Shown here: in pieces, positions 1-11,400 of the stretch | Layout: every line of letters begins with the position of its first letter | Numbering within the stretch: the stretch's first letter is position 1 | Source of the DNA: Trichobilharzia regenti | Taxonomy: Eukaryota; Platyhelminthes; Trematoda; Strigeidida; Schistosomatidae | DNA length: 64,000 nt | Assembly: GCA_944472135.2 (NCBI GenBank) | Contig: OX235264.1 | Location: 119,317,809-119,381,808 of the forward strand | Direction: 5' to 3' | Translations under genes and position numbers: made by a program | The notes under the pieces: model-generated | Told to the model about the DNA's origin: nothing | The model's input: only the letters and a program-made list of their open reading frames with translations | Database searches by the model: none

Positions 1-420
1 GGACAGAATGAGATGAAATAATTTAATGATGTGTGTATATATATAAATATAGTTAACAGAAAATACAGGTTTCAAGAGTGAGTGTAATCAGGATGTGTGA
101 GACAATATGAAAATAAACCAACGAATGGAGCGGTCTAGACATAAGTTCAAGGTTGAAAATAACAACAATAAGAATGACTGTAAACTACTAATAACGATGA
201 TATGGTGTAAAATTAAAATTAAATGTACTATTGGTGAATGATTGTCAAATAATAATAATGAATTTAATGAAGTGGAATGAACAGGATTTTGTAAATACGA
301 TAGTAAGTTAGAAAAGCACTATTTAAACCTAAGGTAATAAAATCATAAGAGAGGTCATGAAATCATAAAAGTCGAAAATGAACGTTTGTCAATGAAACAG
401 AGGAATAGAAGAAGGAAAAG
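1..420. other. No gene seen; AT-rich non-coding DNA
   Basis: This stretch has no sustained reading frame and matches none of the repeat families recognised elsewhere in the window. It may be intron of the gene whose later exons begin at 5350, but nothing shows this directly. Confidence 0.5.
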
Positions 421-424
421 AAAA

Positions 425-720
425 GAAAATCGCGAAAGGAATTTATAGTATTAATGGAGGATTTGTTGGCTTTATTGTAGGCCAAGGTAAACATAGAGGT
501 GGAACATACTTCTTCTGTATGCAGAGGGATGGTCTTCTGGTATTAACTGCAACTGCTTCAGCTACTGATAGAAGACGTAGTCGAGCTCGTCTAGATAAAT
601 TACTAGGAACGCGGTTAATAACTGAGAACGCTTGGTCAAGTTTTATCGGGTGTCCAGTATCTACCAAGTGGGCTAAGACTGCACTATTTATGCCTTTGGT
701 TACTCCTTTACTCAACCATA
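425..720 (-). pseudogene. Penelope-like element, C-terminal (GIY-YIG) fragment
   Basis: The minus strand encodes about 90 residues resembling the last part of a PLE polyprotein, downstream of the GIY-YIG core. It includes a HLVDTGHP block, a VINRVP block, an LLSVAEAVAVN block and a terminal SLCIQKK block. The same order recurs in the better-preserved PLE at 42687-43646 (HLVDNDHP, ICITEATFGY, SLCTEK). The reverse transcriptase part is absent, so this is a truncated relic. Confidence 0.8.
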
Positions 721-949
721 CAGGTACATGTTCATATTACTCCAAGTATATTTCTTGTACAAATTAAGCCATAAAGTACCTTGCTAATGATTGTGAGGTT
801 AACTGAATAGGCCAAATCAGTAGATCCGGAGGTAGTCAGATTTTCAGAACATAAAAATTTAGTTAGATGTGAAATGACTGACTTCTGGAAAACTCGGTGA
901 TTGCACTGTATGCATTAACACACAAGCACACATCAAGGTGAAATAGAGT

Positions 950-1260
950 TACAACTTTAAAAAGTAATATAGATATAAATGGAGAGAGAGAGACAGAGAG
1001 GTTCATTACTGAATCGTTGTTCATCTACTGACTGGCTTGGTTCAACATAGAACTTTACACAGATATGCAGGCAGTTCGAGTTGCCACTCTCCCTGCATGT
1101 AGCACACAAAGCAAGAGAAGAGAGTTGAAAGAGGTTCAAAAGACAGAGAGATAATAAACAAAGATTGTGAGTGAGGGAAAAAGTAGTAGTAGTAATATGA
1201 AAGAACAATAGAATTTTATTTGATATTATAAACTGCCAAGAGTGGATGCATCTACGCCAT
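950..1260 (-). repeat. 3' tail of an RTE-like LINE family
   Basis: Read on the minus strand, this matches the 3' region seen after the coding end at 3461 (about 3480-3880), and also 6640-6835 (+) and 9960-10340 (-). The shared features are a block around 'ggagtggatgcatct', a pyrimidine-rich stretch and a terminal run of CAGA repeats. It is non-coding. Just upstream a GA-rich block resembles the PLE 3' region near 60950. Confidence 0.7.
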
Positions 1261-1707
1261 TGAGAACAGTATGGAATCAGTATTCATTAATTTTCACCAT
1301 CCCAAAGACCTCAATCAGGAAGTTCACACCTTCCTATTTGGTTGGCTTAAACTAACTGTTGTGCATTTCGTTGACTGATGAAGTCATGTTTAGATTTGAT
1401 CACCATGTACCAGCTCTTTGCCAACCTGATCCATCTTAATGTCAGCGGTTAACTTTGACCGTTTTGTGCGAGAAAGGCAAGGGATGCCTAGGTATACATA
1501 ACACATATCCTTTGTTCATCGAATCTACACCTAACATGTGCAATACGAATAACTCAACACCAATACCAGAGATATAGAAAATATAACTACAAATAAAATC
1601 AAAAGATACAGAATAATGCGGTTAAATAAACTAAGTTTGAAAGTTAAGACAGTACCTTGATATGTAGAAATTATATTTGTAAAATCTCAGCGACATCAAA
1701 ACGAATC

Positions 1708-1749
1708 ATTCCAACGTTTCGTTCGGTAATCTGGTCCGAAGTTCTTCAG
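1708..1749 (-). ncRNA. Minimal PLE-type hammerhead ribozyme motif
   Basis: On the minus strand the order is core CTGAAGA, a TTCGG/CCGAA stem II with a 9-nt loop, core GAAA, then ACGT, which gives a minimal two-pair stem III. The cleavage nucleotide would be U. Core residues are intact, but the base pair next to the core in stem II is lost. PLE pseudo-LTRs are known to carry minimal hammerheads of this form. Activity is not shown. Confidence 0.7.
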
Positions 1750-1960
1750 CAAAATTAATCGAAATTAACATAACACAGGTTTATACATAAAAGGAACATC
1801 TGTTGCTTTTGAAACTTTGTCTGTAGGTGAACAGTCATAAAACATTTGTTATTCTCTCTATAAAAAGACGTAGATAATCGGGAATTTGACCAAGTGTGAC
1901 TACTTGTTGATACATATCCAATTTTTATTTATTAGTCAGGATTTGCCATGCATCACACCT

Positions 1961-2607
1961 TCACATCTGTTTAAACTGTTGGGATTCACCCATATATGTA
2001 GGGAGGGCTTCTGCAGTCAGTCTTTCTTGATATGAACCAAAACCTTTCTGTAAAACCTTAGTCTTATCAACGTCGATTTTGTTTCGCGTTTCTATTGAAT
2101 GTAGTACAATCGCTGAGTTGTTTTCTAGCTTCTTCAAGTCTGCAGAGCTCTTTGGAACCACCTTTAGACATTGTTTATGCTCTTTCACTCTTATATTTAC
2201 CTGTCTGGAAGTTTCTCCTACATATACTGCGTTACAATCCCCACAATTGATCTGGTCTACACAATCAGCTGCTGGTTTTCTTGTTCTATTTTATCCCTAA
2301 CCTTCACCAATGATGAGCGTAAGGTGTTAGTTGCACGAAAATACACTTTTATGTTCTGATCGTTAAGGATTCGCTTTATTTCATTGGATGTTTCTTTGCG
2401 GTAAGAAATCACCGCTAAACTAACCCAATTCTTAGCAGTAGATTTTGATTCATCCTTATCTTCACATTTTAAATATCTTTTTATGAAGTCTTTAGGATAA
2501 TTATTTGATTTGAGAGTGGATTGAACCACTTTTAGTTCCTTACTAATATCTTCCTCCTCAGTAACTAGATGTTTGGCTCTGGTAATCAGATTCTTGGCTA
2601 CATACAA
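1961..2607 (-). pseudogene. PLE endonuclease-region fragment (frameshifted)
   Basis: Two minus-strand frames, 2607-2257 and about 2260-1961, join through a frameshift near 2257. The upstream part is a helical linker of about 116 residues. The downstream part contains CGDCNAVYVGETSRQ, a GIY-YIG nuclease signature (VYVG with the following SRQ helix), then VKEHK. A stop codon at the junction and the lack of an RT domain show that it is dead. Confidence 0.8.
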
Positions 2608-2723
2608 TTTTGTTTATTGTACAACATGTTGATGCCTGTTTCATGACTCATGATTGGACAAAGTTTTTTAAAACAAGAGATGTCCCCCTTTTCTACATAT
2701 AAACCTGTGTTATGTTAATTTCC

Positions 2724-2765
2724 CTGAAGAAGTTCGGACCGGATTGCCGAAATGATGCGTTGGAA
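2724..2765 (+). ncRNA. Hammerhead relic in second PLE terminal copy
   Basis: The plus strand carries CTGAAGA followed by GTTCGG, a loop and CCGAA, as in the minus-strand copy at 1708-1749. The second core box GAAA has become TGAT, so catalysis is not expected. Its stem II start (G) shows what the other copy lost, so the two copies together suggest a paired ancestor. Confidence 0.6.
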
Positions 2766-2894
2766 TTACTCATTTCAATCTCGCTGAGATTTTACAAATA
2801 TAATCTTTTACAAATGTCTACTTCTCACTTGGCTCTCAATTGTTTTGCAATTATCCGGTCAAATCGCGATCACAGTTCATATGAAGTACCTTGA

Positions 2895-3880
2895 TATGAT
2901 ATGGGAAGTACCATCAGCCCCAACGGGTTGATCTGTGACGAAATCTCAGCACGAATACAGGGGGCTCGTTTCGCATATGCTAGTTTACACCGACTCTGGC
3001 GTAGATGTGATATCCGACTATCGACCAAAGGGCGGGTGCACTGCTCAGCAGTTCGCTCCGTCCTCCTTTATGGTTGTGAGACCTGGCCACTGAGAGTGGA
3101 AGACATGAAAAGACTATCTGTCTTTGGTCAAACGTGCCTGCGTTCTGTTTCCCATGTGAAATGGTATAATAAGGTGAGCAATATTGAGGTTAGGCGTCGA
3201 GTTCTAGGTAAACAGGGGAAACCACTCGACGAGGTTGTGAAGTTACATCGATTGAGGCGATGGTTAGGACATGTATTATGTATGCCTAGTCATCGCCTTC
3301 CCCGACGAGCAATGTTAGCGGATATAGAGTCAGGCTGGAAAAACGCTAGCGGCGGTCAAACAAAAACTTGGCCGAACCAGTCAATGAAATCCACAACAGT
3401 TAGTCTAAGCCACGTAGGAAGGTGTAGACTTCCTGACTGGTTGGGGTCCTCGGGAGGGTAAAAATCTATGGTTGGAAACAATTGGTGACATGACTCAAAA
3501 TCGTTCTCAGTGGCTGACCAGTGCAGATGCATCCACTCCTTGTGACTTATGATTTCCAATGAAACTACATTGTTCTTCGTTATTACTCTTCCTTTGTCTC
3601 ACACCTCTGTTTACTGTCTCTATTATGCATTTCTTGTACTTTCTTCTCTTGCTTTGTGTGCTACAAGGAAGGAGTGTGGCGACTTGGACTTCCGCACATT
3701 TGTGCAGAGTTCTATGTCGAAAACAGACAGACAGACAGATGAACAGCAACAAACTGTAATGAAAACATTACCAATCAGTAATACTGTATCACTGTATATT
3801 TTTGTGTCATATAAATTTATTCTTTCCATGAAATTATACTCTACCACTGTGTCCAATTGCTATTCTTGAATAAAGTATCT
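2895..3880 (+). mobile_element. RTE-like LINE, 5'-truncated 3' end
   Basis: This copy retains the C-terminal coding end (2901-3461) and the family's 3' tail (3480-3880). The same coding sequence occurs on the minus strand at 10540-11060. It is 5' truncated, which is usual for LINE insertions, and is followed directly by a SINE copy at about 3900. Confidence 0.8.
2901..3461 (+). pseudogene. LINE reverse transcriptase C-terminal domain fragment
   Basis: An open frame of 186 residues matches the region after the RT domain of RTE-like LINEs. It has an ARFAYASLHRLWRRCDIRL block, a LLYGCETWPL block, a CLRSVSHVKWYN block and a RRWLGHVLCMPSHRLPRR block. No catalytic YADD is included; it sits in the related copy at 11152-11433. 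This piece alone cannot be functional. Confidence 0.85.
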
Positions 3881-3899
3881 ACGAAATCCGCAGTTTATG

Positions 3900-4085
3900 T
3901 TGACTACGTCGTTGGCACAGCAGTTAGGATCCTCGCCGACTATGCACATGGTCTTGATTTCGATCCCCGGCCTGATAACAATGGCCGTCCTGCAAAATTT
4001 GGGCTACCGATAATATCACATGCTGAAAATTTCATACTTGTACGAGAAAATACGGTGTGAAATCAAGCTATAATAAAAAGAAAAA
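3900..4085 (+). repeat. tRNA-headed SINE, variant tail
   Basis: A tRNA-like head (GGCACAGCAGTTAGGA as A box, TTTCGATCCCCGGCC as B box) is followed by a short tail ending in 'gaaatcaagctataataaaa'. The same head and tail occur on the minus strand at 33594-33785. The tail differs from that of the main SINE family (22271-22495). Confidence 0.7.
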
Positions 4086-4089
4086 AATA

Positions 4090-4560
4090 GTTCTGGAATA
4101 ATAGTTACTTAATTTATGTTAATTATGCGTCATTGCTCATTGTTTCAGTCCATTATAATATTTTTCCCTTGTAGAATTTATTAGGAACATGAAATGTTGA
4201 AGTGTTTTTTAAAATGTGCGGGTGAAAATAATACAGTTTTATAGCCATAGTTGATGGATTACAACAAAAACAAAGTAGAATATATTTCGAAGATAGTATC
4301 GCTTCAATTGACGAGGGCTCAGCGTTCAAACATGCCGCGTTATAACCTTGCCATTTAGCTACTTGACAAACTATAAGGCAACTATCATCCATTCTTATTG
4401 TTCTCGAACATAAAATGGTAAACGGCATCGGTCATAACTTTCCACTAGAACTTTAGAAAATTATTCTTTCACACGGTAGATGCTTCTCTACAATATGAGT
4501 AATTCAGCATATTGATAGTGACAATTTTATTGATTTCTAGTTGAACTTCTTATTTTTCGA
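4090..4560. other. No gene recognised
   Basis: A 91-codon minus-strand frame (4428-4153) exists but has no recognisable domain, no splice context and no relation to the neighbouring gene. The rest is AT-rich non-coding sequence. Confidence 0.4.
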
Positions 4561-4935
4561 GTTTAACCACGGATTGATATCAGTTAGAGAACCATTGAAA
4601 ATCAGGCAGGGAGTACTGGAAAGCCAGCTGTTTCATCAGTCTAGTTGGGGAATCATTGGCAGTACGCACCCACCCTAAGGGTTTGAACCTAGAACCTTCC
4701 AGTTACAAGGCAAGCTGGCTCGTATACCATTCAGCCACTGGAACTCGACTCCTCAATGGCCAGCCCATGAATTCCAACTGATATCAATTCGTGATTTCAA
4801 AAGGAACCACCTTGTAACCTGAAGGTCGTAGGTGCGTAGTGCAGATGATTCCCAAACTGGCTGGTGAAACAGCTGTGCAGTAATCTCTGCTCTTTTTCAA
4901 TGGTTTTTTAACTGATATCAATTCGTCGTCAAAGT
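4560..4935. repeat. Inverted dimer of hammerhead/tRNA repeat (decayed)
   Basis: Two copies of the same ~190-bp repeat lie head to head. One is on the minus strand (about 4570-4760), with the tRNA-like B box 'gggtttgaacctagaac' and hammerhead remnants. One is on the plus strand (about 4760-4930), with 'ttcccaaactggctggtgaaacagctg'. Both outer ends share 'actgatatcaattcgt' or its complement. Hammerhead cores are mutated in both arms. Confidence 0.7.
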
Positions 4936-5012
4936 AAAAACACAGATCTAATCCTTACAAATCAATTTTTGAGAGCTTCTCATTAACAGAGAAGTTTTAA
5001 TTGATGGATGGT

Positions 5013-5085
5013 AACTAGCAGTGGAATCCATTAGGCTGCACATTTCGTCTTACTTGGGACTCGTCAGTTGACTGGATGTACCTGC
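5013..5085 (-). ncRNA. Sm-alpha-type hammerhead, damaged copy
   Basis: On the minus strand the core CTGACGA, the stem II region GTCCCAAGTAAGAC, the core GAAA and the stem I strand 'ggattccactgc' are present. The cleavage triplet has changed to AGC (from AUC), and one stem II pair is lost. It is probably inactive. Confidence 0.65.
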
Positions 5086-5127
5086 ATCTCCCAGTGAGTG
5101 ATGATGTTCCTACCGAGGCTCGAGCCT

Positions 5128-5190
5128 AGTGACCAGCTGACGAGTGCCAAATAGGACGAAATGCGCATCCTAGTGGATTCCACTGCTAGT
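5128..5190 (+). ncRNA. Sm-alpha-type hammerhead ribozyme, core intact
   Basis: The order is stem I strand GACCAG, core CTGACGA (5137-5143), stem II GTGCC/GGAC, core GAAA (5158-5161), self-complementary stem III ATGCGCAT, cleavage nucleotide C at 5169, then stem I strand. Every core residue is as in active schistosome hammerheads. Stem II has one G-G mismatch and stem I is slightly altered, so activity may be reduced. Confidence 0.75.
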
Positions 5191-5349
5191 TACATGACCA
5201 GACATCGTCGACAGACATGTCAACCTGAGACCGAGCACTTTGGTCGAATCAATCGATGGGAAAAATCTAAAATTCAATTAAAATAAATAACAGAGAAGTT
5301 TTTTGGAAAAATATGCAATCCGTTGCATTTTTGTTTTAATTGTTTTTAG

Positions 5350-5491
5350 TTTCTTAAAGGTACTGAAAATCGTAATATCACTGGTGGAGCTCCAGTGTTT
5401 GTTCCATTCGGTAGTCGTGAAGCTACAGACTTGATACAAAGTGAAGGAAAATTTCTGAGTCAACTTCGATCAGATCGTGAAAATAATCAAA
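5350..5491 (+). CDS. TDRD3: TDRD3-like exon a (linker after OB fold)
   Basis: The acceptor is a pyrimidine tract ending TTTTTAG; the donor is A|GTGAGT. It encodes 47 codons plus one base, starting FLKGTENRNITGGAPVFVPF. The frame is open across the acceptor, so at least one coding exon must precede it. Confidence 0.8.
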
Positions 5492-8400
5492 GTGAGTATA
5501 TTGCATGTATATATTGTTGATGGATGGATGTGTTTTGCATGCGGCGGTGTTGTGTGATACACATATTGAACGACAAAGTTATTGTGGAGAGTTAATGGAT
5601 TGCATTATTACTATTGTTCTCTTGGGTTCCCGGTGGAACATAGGACTTCAACTGCACGTCTCCACTTGCTTCTGTCTTCTGCTGTACTTTTCATCTGTAT
5701 CCATATTAGTGCATACTGTTTCAACTCCTCTTCACACAATCTCCTCCATGTCACTCGTGCACTGACGTCCCACTCACCGCTTTCCTTTCGGGTCCCACTC
5801 AAGTGCTTGACGCGCGATGTCACCCAGTGGCCTCCTCAGCGAGTGTCCGATCCATCTCCACTTTCCCCTGCATATATGTTACTTGGCGATTTGTTCTTGT
5901 TTTGTTTGTTTGTGCCCATAGTTTCTTGTTGGTGATTCTTTCCGGCCCGGCCATCTGATTTTCAGTATGGAGCGAGCGAAGACAGTTGCTGATAAAGGTC
6001 TGCAACAGGCTGTTGGTGGAAATATTATTTGTGACCCGCCTGCCAAGTTTCGGATCCGTATAGAAGAACTGACTGACTTGACGTTTGTATTGAAAATCCG
6101 ACCGAATTTTGTTGTTGATGCTGGCTGAGTGACGAAGATATCCAGATTGGTTTCAGGTTGACGATGTTGATGTGTTTCTCGCCTTCCTGATTCTCGCTCG
6201 ATTTGACATCCTCGTCCGTTCCTCCTATAGTTGAGACAGTGCTCCCTGGATCAGTGAGTGAATGAAGTAACCTCTTTCAAATCCCTCCTGTTGATGGTGA
6301 TTGGGGTTGGATGTTGCTGCTGTTGTTGTTATTGTTGGCTGGTTATTTTCATAACCTCCGCGTCTTGTCTGTGTTCACTTGGAGTCCTGTCTTCGCTGGC
6401 TGCTTCTTCGACCAGTTTGTCGATTTTCACTTAATTTTTGCTGCTTAATTCAATTCACTTATGAACTGGAAAGTCAGGAAAGGGAGCTTCCAATGTAAGA
6501 TTGTAGCGTGAAAAGAAAAGAAGATTGCAAGTTAAACACTAGGGTGTGTTTACAGGAAACCCACACATTCAAACAGATATTTGGACTTCCGATCATCCAA
6601 TCCCATGTCAATAAGTAGTACCAAGGAAAATCTAAGACAGATCTTCAATGAAACTGTTTTGTATTTCTTTATTACTCCTTTGTCTCACACCTCTGCTCAC
6701 TGTTTCTATTATGCTTTTCTTGTACTTTCTTCTCTTGCTTCGCGTGCTACACGGAATGTGGCGACTTGAACGGGCGCACATTTGTGCAAAGTTCTATGTC
6801 GGAAACAGACAGACAGACAGACAAGACAGAAATTGATACATATAAGAGAGGCTTTGAAACTTGATAATTACCCTGATAAATTAGTCAGAAAGTATGTAGG
6901 GAAATGTAAAAATAGAATTAATAATAATAGTGATATTGATAATAATAATAATAGTAATGATGACATGTATATCAAACATACGCAAGATAATGACAGCACC
7001 TACAATAAGGAATCTAAATCATCATTGCAATGAAGGAACGTCAGAAACCACCTTACACAGAATTCTTGGAAACCACCCACAAACTCAATTAGAAACAAGC
7101 TTTGTGAGTTAAAGTATCAATCCTGTAAGGTCATTAAAACAAAACAATTTAGTTTACCTAATACCCCGCTGGAATGAATGTCAGGTCAAAGTAGTAGAAC
7201 CGGGTCAGTCAGACTAGCGGAGCAGTACAAAACTTAGCCAAATCTAGATTAGTTGACCCGAATAAAATAAGAAATCTAGAGAATAGTTCAGCCATAGCAT
7301 TACATGCAATCACACACAACCATACAATAGGATGGGAGGGAGAGATTAATAACGGAAGCTTTGTTAATCGAATCAACTTAGAGAGAATACGTGTAGTAGG
7401 AATGATTTAACACCTGTCCACCCAGATATCTGGAAAATTCTGCTTCCCTAACGACGACAAATAGGAGAGAGCAAGGAAAACTATAAAACTGAAGTTTCAA
7501 AGTCGTGTGATTATAACTGATATGATCATGGACAATAAATAAATTTTGTTCGAAATTTTGTCATCCAGTAAATAATACTGCTGTTTCACTGACTGTGTGA
7601 TACATCTAATAAACAAACTAATGTAGAATTCTCAGCTGCTCCGTACACAGTCTAAAGGAATCATTATTAAGTTTATGTACAGAAAACTTTTAACATACTT
7701 GCAAATGGTTCATGATATCGATTGACAGGAGACTCCAAACTTAGTGATTAGTGCTCAGAAAATTACACTTATATAGTTCATGCTTATAGGGCTTAACCTT
7801 AGACAAAAAATCAGTGAATGCATACAGTGGTGTAAAGGCGTCATATAATAAAGACAAGGGGATAAGGCCAAAGATTATGTAATCAAATGGGAGGTAAAGA
7901 CATCCAGTTACCACTAGGTTGTCAATAAAAGACTGATAACTGCTTCTTTCTGAGCACATAAATCGGGCTTCAGGCATATGATAGAGATTGCTTTGAGAAA
8001 CTTTAGAGTTAGGCATTTCATCAGTAGTATGAAACTATTTTTCTTTCGTTTGAACTTTTATCCTAGTGAAATTCGATTCATTCCAAATGGCAACAACACG
8101 TAATGAACCACAAGAGGAGAGTGAATTACAAGCTATATTCAATGAACAACGTAAAGAAATCCTGGCTGAATTAAAAGCATCCAACTCTACTTCTTCTTCT
8201 GCTGCTGGTCGTGGTGGGGATAAGACTGTTTCAAATTATCATAATGTGAATAGAACATTCTCAGGCAGTACAACTAGACGATTTAAACCTGGTTTATCCA
8301 AGTAAGTGGGGCTTTTAATTAATTAATTAATAAGTGTGTTTGTCGCTTTGTTAATTCGGAGTAAAGCTATCTGGCTAGCTAATGACTAGTGGTAAAACAT

Positions 8401-11400
8401 TCTAAATCGTCGTATTGACGGTTTACAAGACGGTAAGGATTGGTGTGACATGAATTTTTGATTGTTCGTTGAAGTCTTGCAAAATAGAAGAAACCAGTTA
8501 GTAGTAAGTCCCAAATCAGAACATTAATTAGATCATCCGAAGTACAAAATTACGGTATAAAGTCAAAAATATTCGAAGTAAAAATGAGAATAATAATAAT
8601 AACAGTGAGTTTCTTTCAAACAGTGTTGTTGATTCGGTTTGGAAATTTTAGCATGTTATAGATTATTGAATATAATGTTGTGTTGATATAGTATAATGGT
8701 GAGGGGAAATACAAAATTAACAGTTATATAACACAGCTTAAATGATGTTCACACTTATGAAAAATAAACAAACAAAAAGTTGAGAGGATTATAAATATAA
8801 GAAGTTCAATAACAATAAAGCTTGGTGGAATAAGGATGGATGAGATTGTTTATTTACTAGTGCAAAGAGGGTTAGTTAGTTCATGCCTGACACTATTTTC
8901 ATCGCATAAAGTACTTGCCGCGAAATATGGTATAGTGGAATTTTTATACCTAGACGTACGTGCATAAAGTCTTCTGAAATGATTTCTTGTTTCACCTGAG
9001 GAAGAGAAACACAAGGTTGGAACTGTGGATGGTGCGATGGATGCTTACAGTTTGACAAAATTCCTTTATCAAATTTGTCGCATGACATCAAGTGCTTATC
9101 AGTGACAATGTCAACGATATGACCCAATGGGTTAGCATACCACTCGTCCTACTGACAGCCTACAGAGTTCTACGAAGTATGACATAGTCTTTTTCAAGCA
9201 ATCCAGGAGGGAATAAGGGTGAACAGTTAAGAAAAAGAATAGGTGTGATGCAGGAGTTGACAAACTGTAAGAGGAGGCGTTGGTTGAGTAATGTCTGAGT
9301 GAATGACCGCTATTGATCGAATGGAACCTGAATGAGAAGTGACAAGTTAGGCTTTGGTCAGAGAGTGACATAGAGGAGATCATTTGAATGGAGGGAATGA
9401 GGAGTTATGAGAAGTCAAGAGACTGGTGAGAACAAGGTGCAGTAGAGGTGTGCTTCTGGAACCACCACCACCCCCCCCCCGCTGTATTCCACTCAGAACC
9501 CGAAACAATAGTAATTTTCTGTGGTAGTTTTAAGTTTGATTAGCTCTCTCGTATCTCACTTTTTGCTAATGTTTATTTCTAGATTTTATCAATTACAATT
9601 ACAAAAATCTGAAGAATACAGTCTCGCCATCAGTCAGTTATTATCATTGGGGTATCCATATCAGTTAGCAAGTAGTGCATTGAAAATTAATCGTGGTAAT
9701 TATCAAGCTGCAGTTGACTATCTTCTTTCAAAGTCTGCATCAACATCTATGCATTTGGATGAGAATCCAGTGAATAATCATCAGACACCGATGATTTCTG
9801 CTTCATTGACACGTGGATCTAGACCACCATATGGTGGTGGTAGAGGAAGTCGTGGTGGTCGTGGTGGTTCATCACATGGTCGATTTAATTCAATAGACGG
9901 CGATGAGATGAATTCATCTCGGGTAAGTTGATTCTTACAATATTATGGTAACTGACTGACTGATTGAATGGTTTCAACGTAGACCTATGCACACTGTGCA
10001 ACAAATATGCAAGAAGAAATACAGGTATGTCTGTCTGTTTTTGACAATGAAATTTGTGCCGATGTGCGACAGTTCGAGTTGCCATACTCGATAAGAAAGT
10101 AGAAAAAATACATATTAGAGACAATAAACAGAGGTGTGAGACAAAGGAATAGTAATAACGAAGAACAATATAGTTTCATTGGAAATCATAAGTCACAAGG
10201 AGTGGATGCATCTGCACTGGCCAGCCACTGAGAACGATTTTGAGCCATATCACCAATTATTTCCAACTATTGGTTTTTACCGTCCCGAGGAAGTCTACAC
10301 CTTCCTACATGGGCTAGACTAACTGTTGTGGATTCCCAGTGTTGGTTTGTAGGGATTTTGTTTGATTGTATGGAAGATTTCATCATGAGCTGACATTAGT
10401 TAGAGAACCATTGGAAAACCTGGAAGTACTGGACAGCTGTTTCGTCCTAGTTTGAGACTCTTCAGCAGTACGCATCCAGGACCTTCTTGTTACAAGGTGA
10501 GCTCGTTTACCATTAAGCCTCTGGGACCCGATCTAATGGTCCTTGTGGATTTCATTGACTGGTGCCATGTTTTTGTTTGACCGCCGCTAGCTGTTTTCCA
10601 ACCTGACCCTATATCACATTGACCGTTGTCGAGGAAGGTGATGACTGGGTATACGTAACACATGTGCTAACTATGTCAGTCGACGAAGCTTCACAGCCTC
10701 GTCGACTGATTTCCCATGCTTACCTAGCACTAGACGCCTAACCTCAATATTGCTCACCTTATTATACCACTTCATACGGGAGATAGAGCGCAGGCACCTA
10801 TAATCAAAGACAGCTAATCTTTTCATGTCTTCCACTCTCAGTGGCCAGGTCTCGCTTACAGCCATAAAGGATGACGGGGCGGACTGATGAGCAGTACACC
10901 CGCCCTTTGGTCGATAGTCGGATGTCACATCTACGCCAGAGACGATGTAAACTGGCATATGCGAAACGAGCCCCCTGTATCCGTTCTGAGATTTCGTCAG
11001 AAGTCAACCCGTTGGCGCTGTCTGATGGTACTTCCCAAATAAGTGAAGTGGTCAACACGCTCCACCAACCACTTCACTTCCTATTTCTAAACTGGGAGTC
11101 AGTGTGGTCAAGTCCTGTAACATCATCTTACATTCGAGTGATGGGAGCGAATCACATGCCAAACATTCGTAGATTGCAGCTCAAGGTGTTCAGAAGACTC
11201 TGCCCTATTCTGTCAGCGTCCTCGCCTAGAAGAACTATATCGTCTGCATATTCTAAGTCAACGAGATTATTCCCTGGTTGTAGCAAGTCAATCCCTGTGT
11301 CTCTGATGTGAGTTAGGGTTAAGTCCATCAGTACATCTATGATGGAGTTGAATAGGAATGGGGATAATGGGCATCCCTGATGGACACCACTAGTCGTAAC

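Larger units (their letters stand above)
1660..2820 (-). mobile_element. Penelope-like element fragment flanked by inverted terminal copies
   Basis: A decayed coding piece (minus strand, 1961-2607) is flanked by two copies of one ~120-bp sequence in opposite orientation (about 1665-1795 and 2690-2815). Both copies share 'aaacctgtgttatgttaatt' and an inverted or direct 'tcgctgagattttacaaat'. Inverted or tandem pseudo-LTRs are typical of Penelope-like elements. Both copies contain a minimal hammerhead motif (listed separately). The reverse transcriptase is missing. Confidence 0.75.
5000..5285. repeat. Sm-alpha-type repeat with hammerheads on both strands
   Basis: This element begins with 'ttgatggatggtaactagca' and ends with 'caatcgatgggaaaaatcta'. 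The same ends bound the single copy at 35185-35478. Here the tRNA-like middle is replaced by an inverted second hammerhead unit, so 'gcagtggaatcca' at the left reappears as 'tggattccactgc' at the right. Sm-alpha is an established schistosome repeat family encoding hammerheads; assignment is by recognition. Confidence 0.75.

Noticed and set aside
2257..2607. A host gene encoding a 116-residue helical protein
   Set aside because: Its continuation after a frameshift is a GIY-YIG segment and it is flanked by inverted PLE termini.
4153..4428. A 91-codon minus-strand frame that might be a small gene
   Set aside because: It has no recognisable domain, no splice sites and no conserved-looking composition, and lies opposite a + strand intron.
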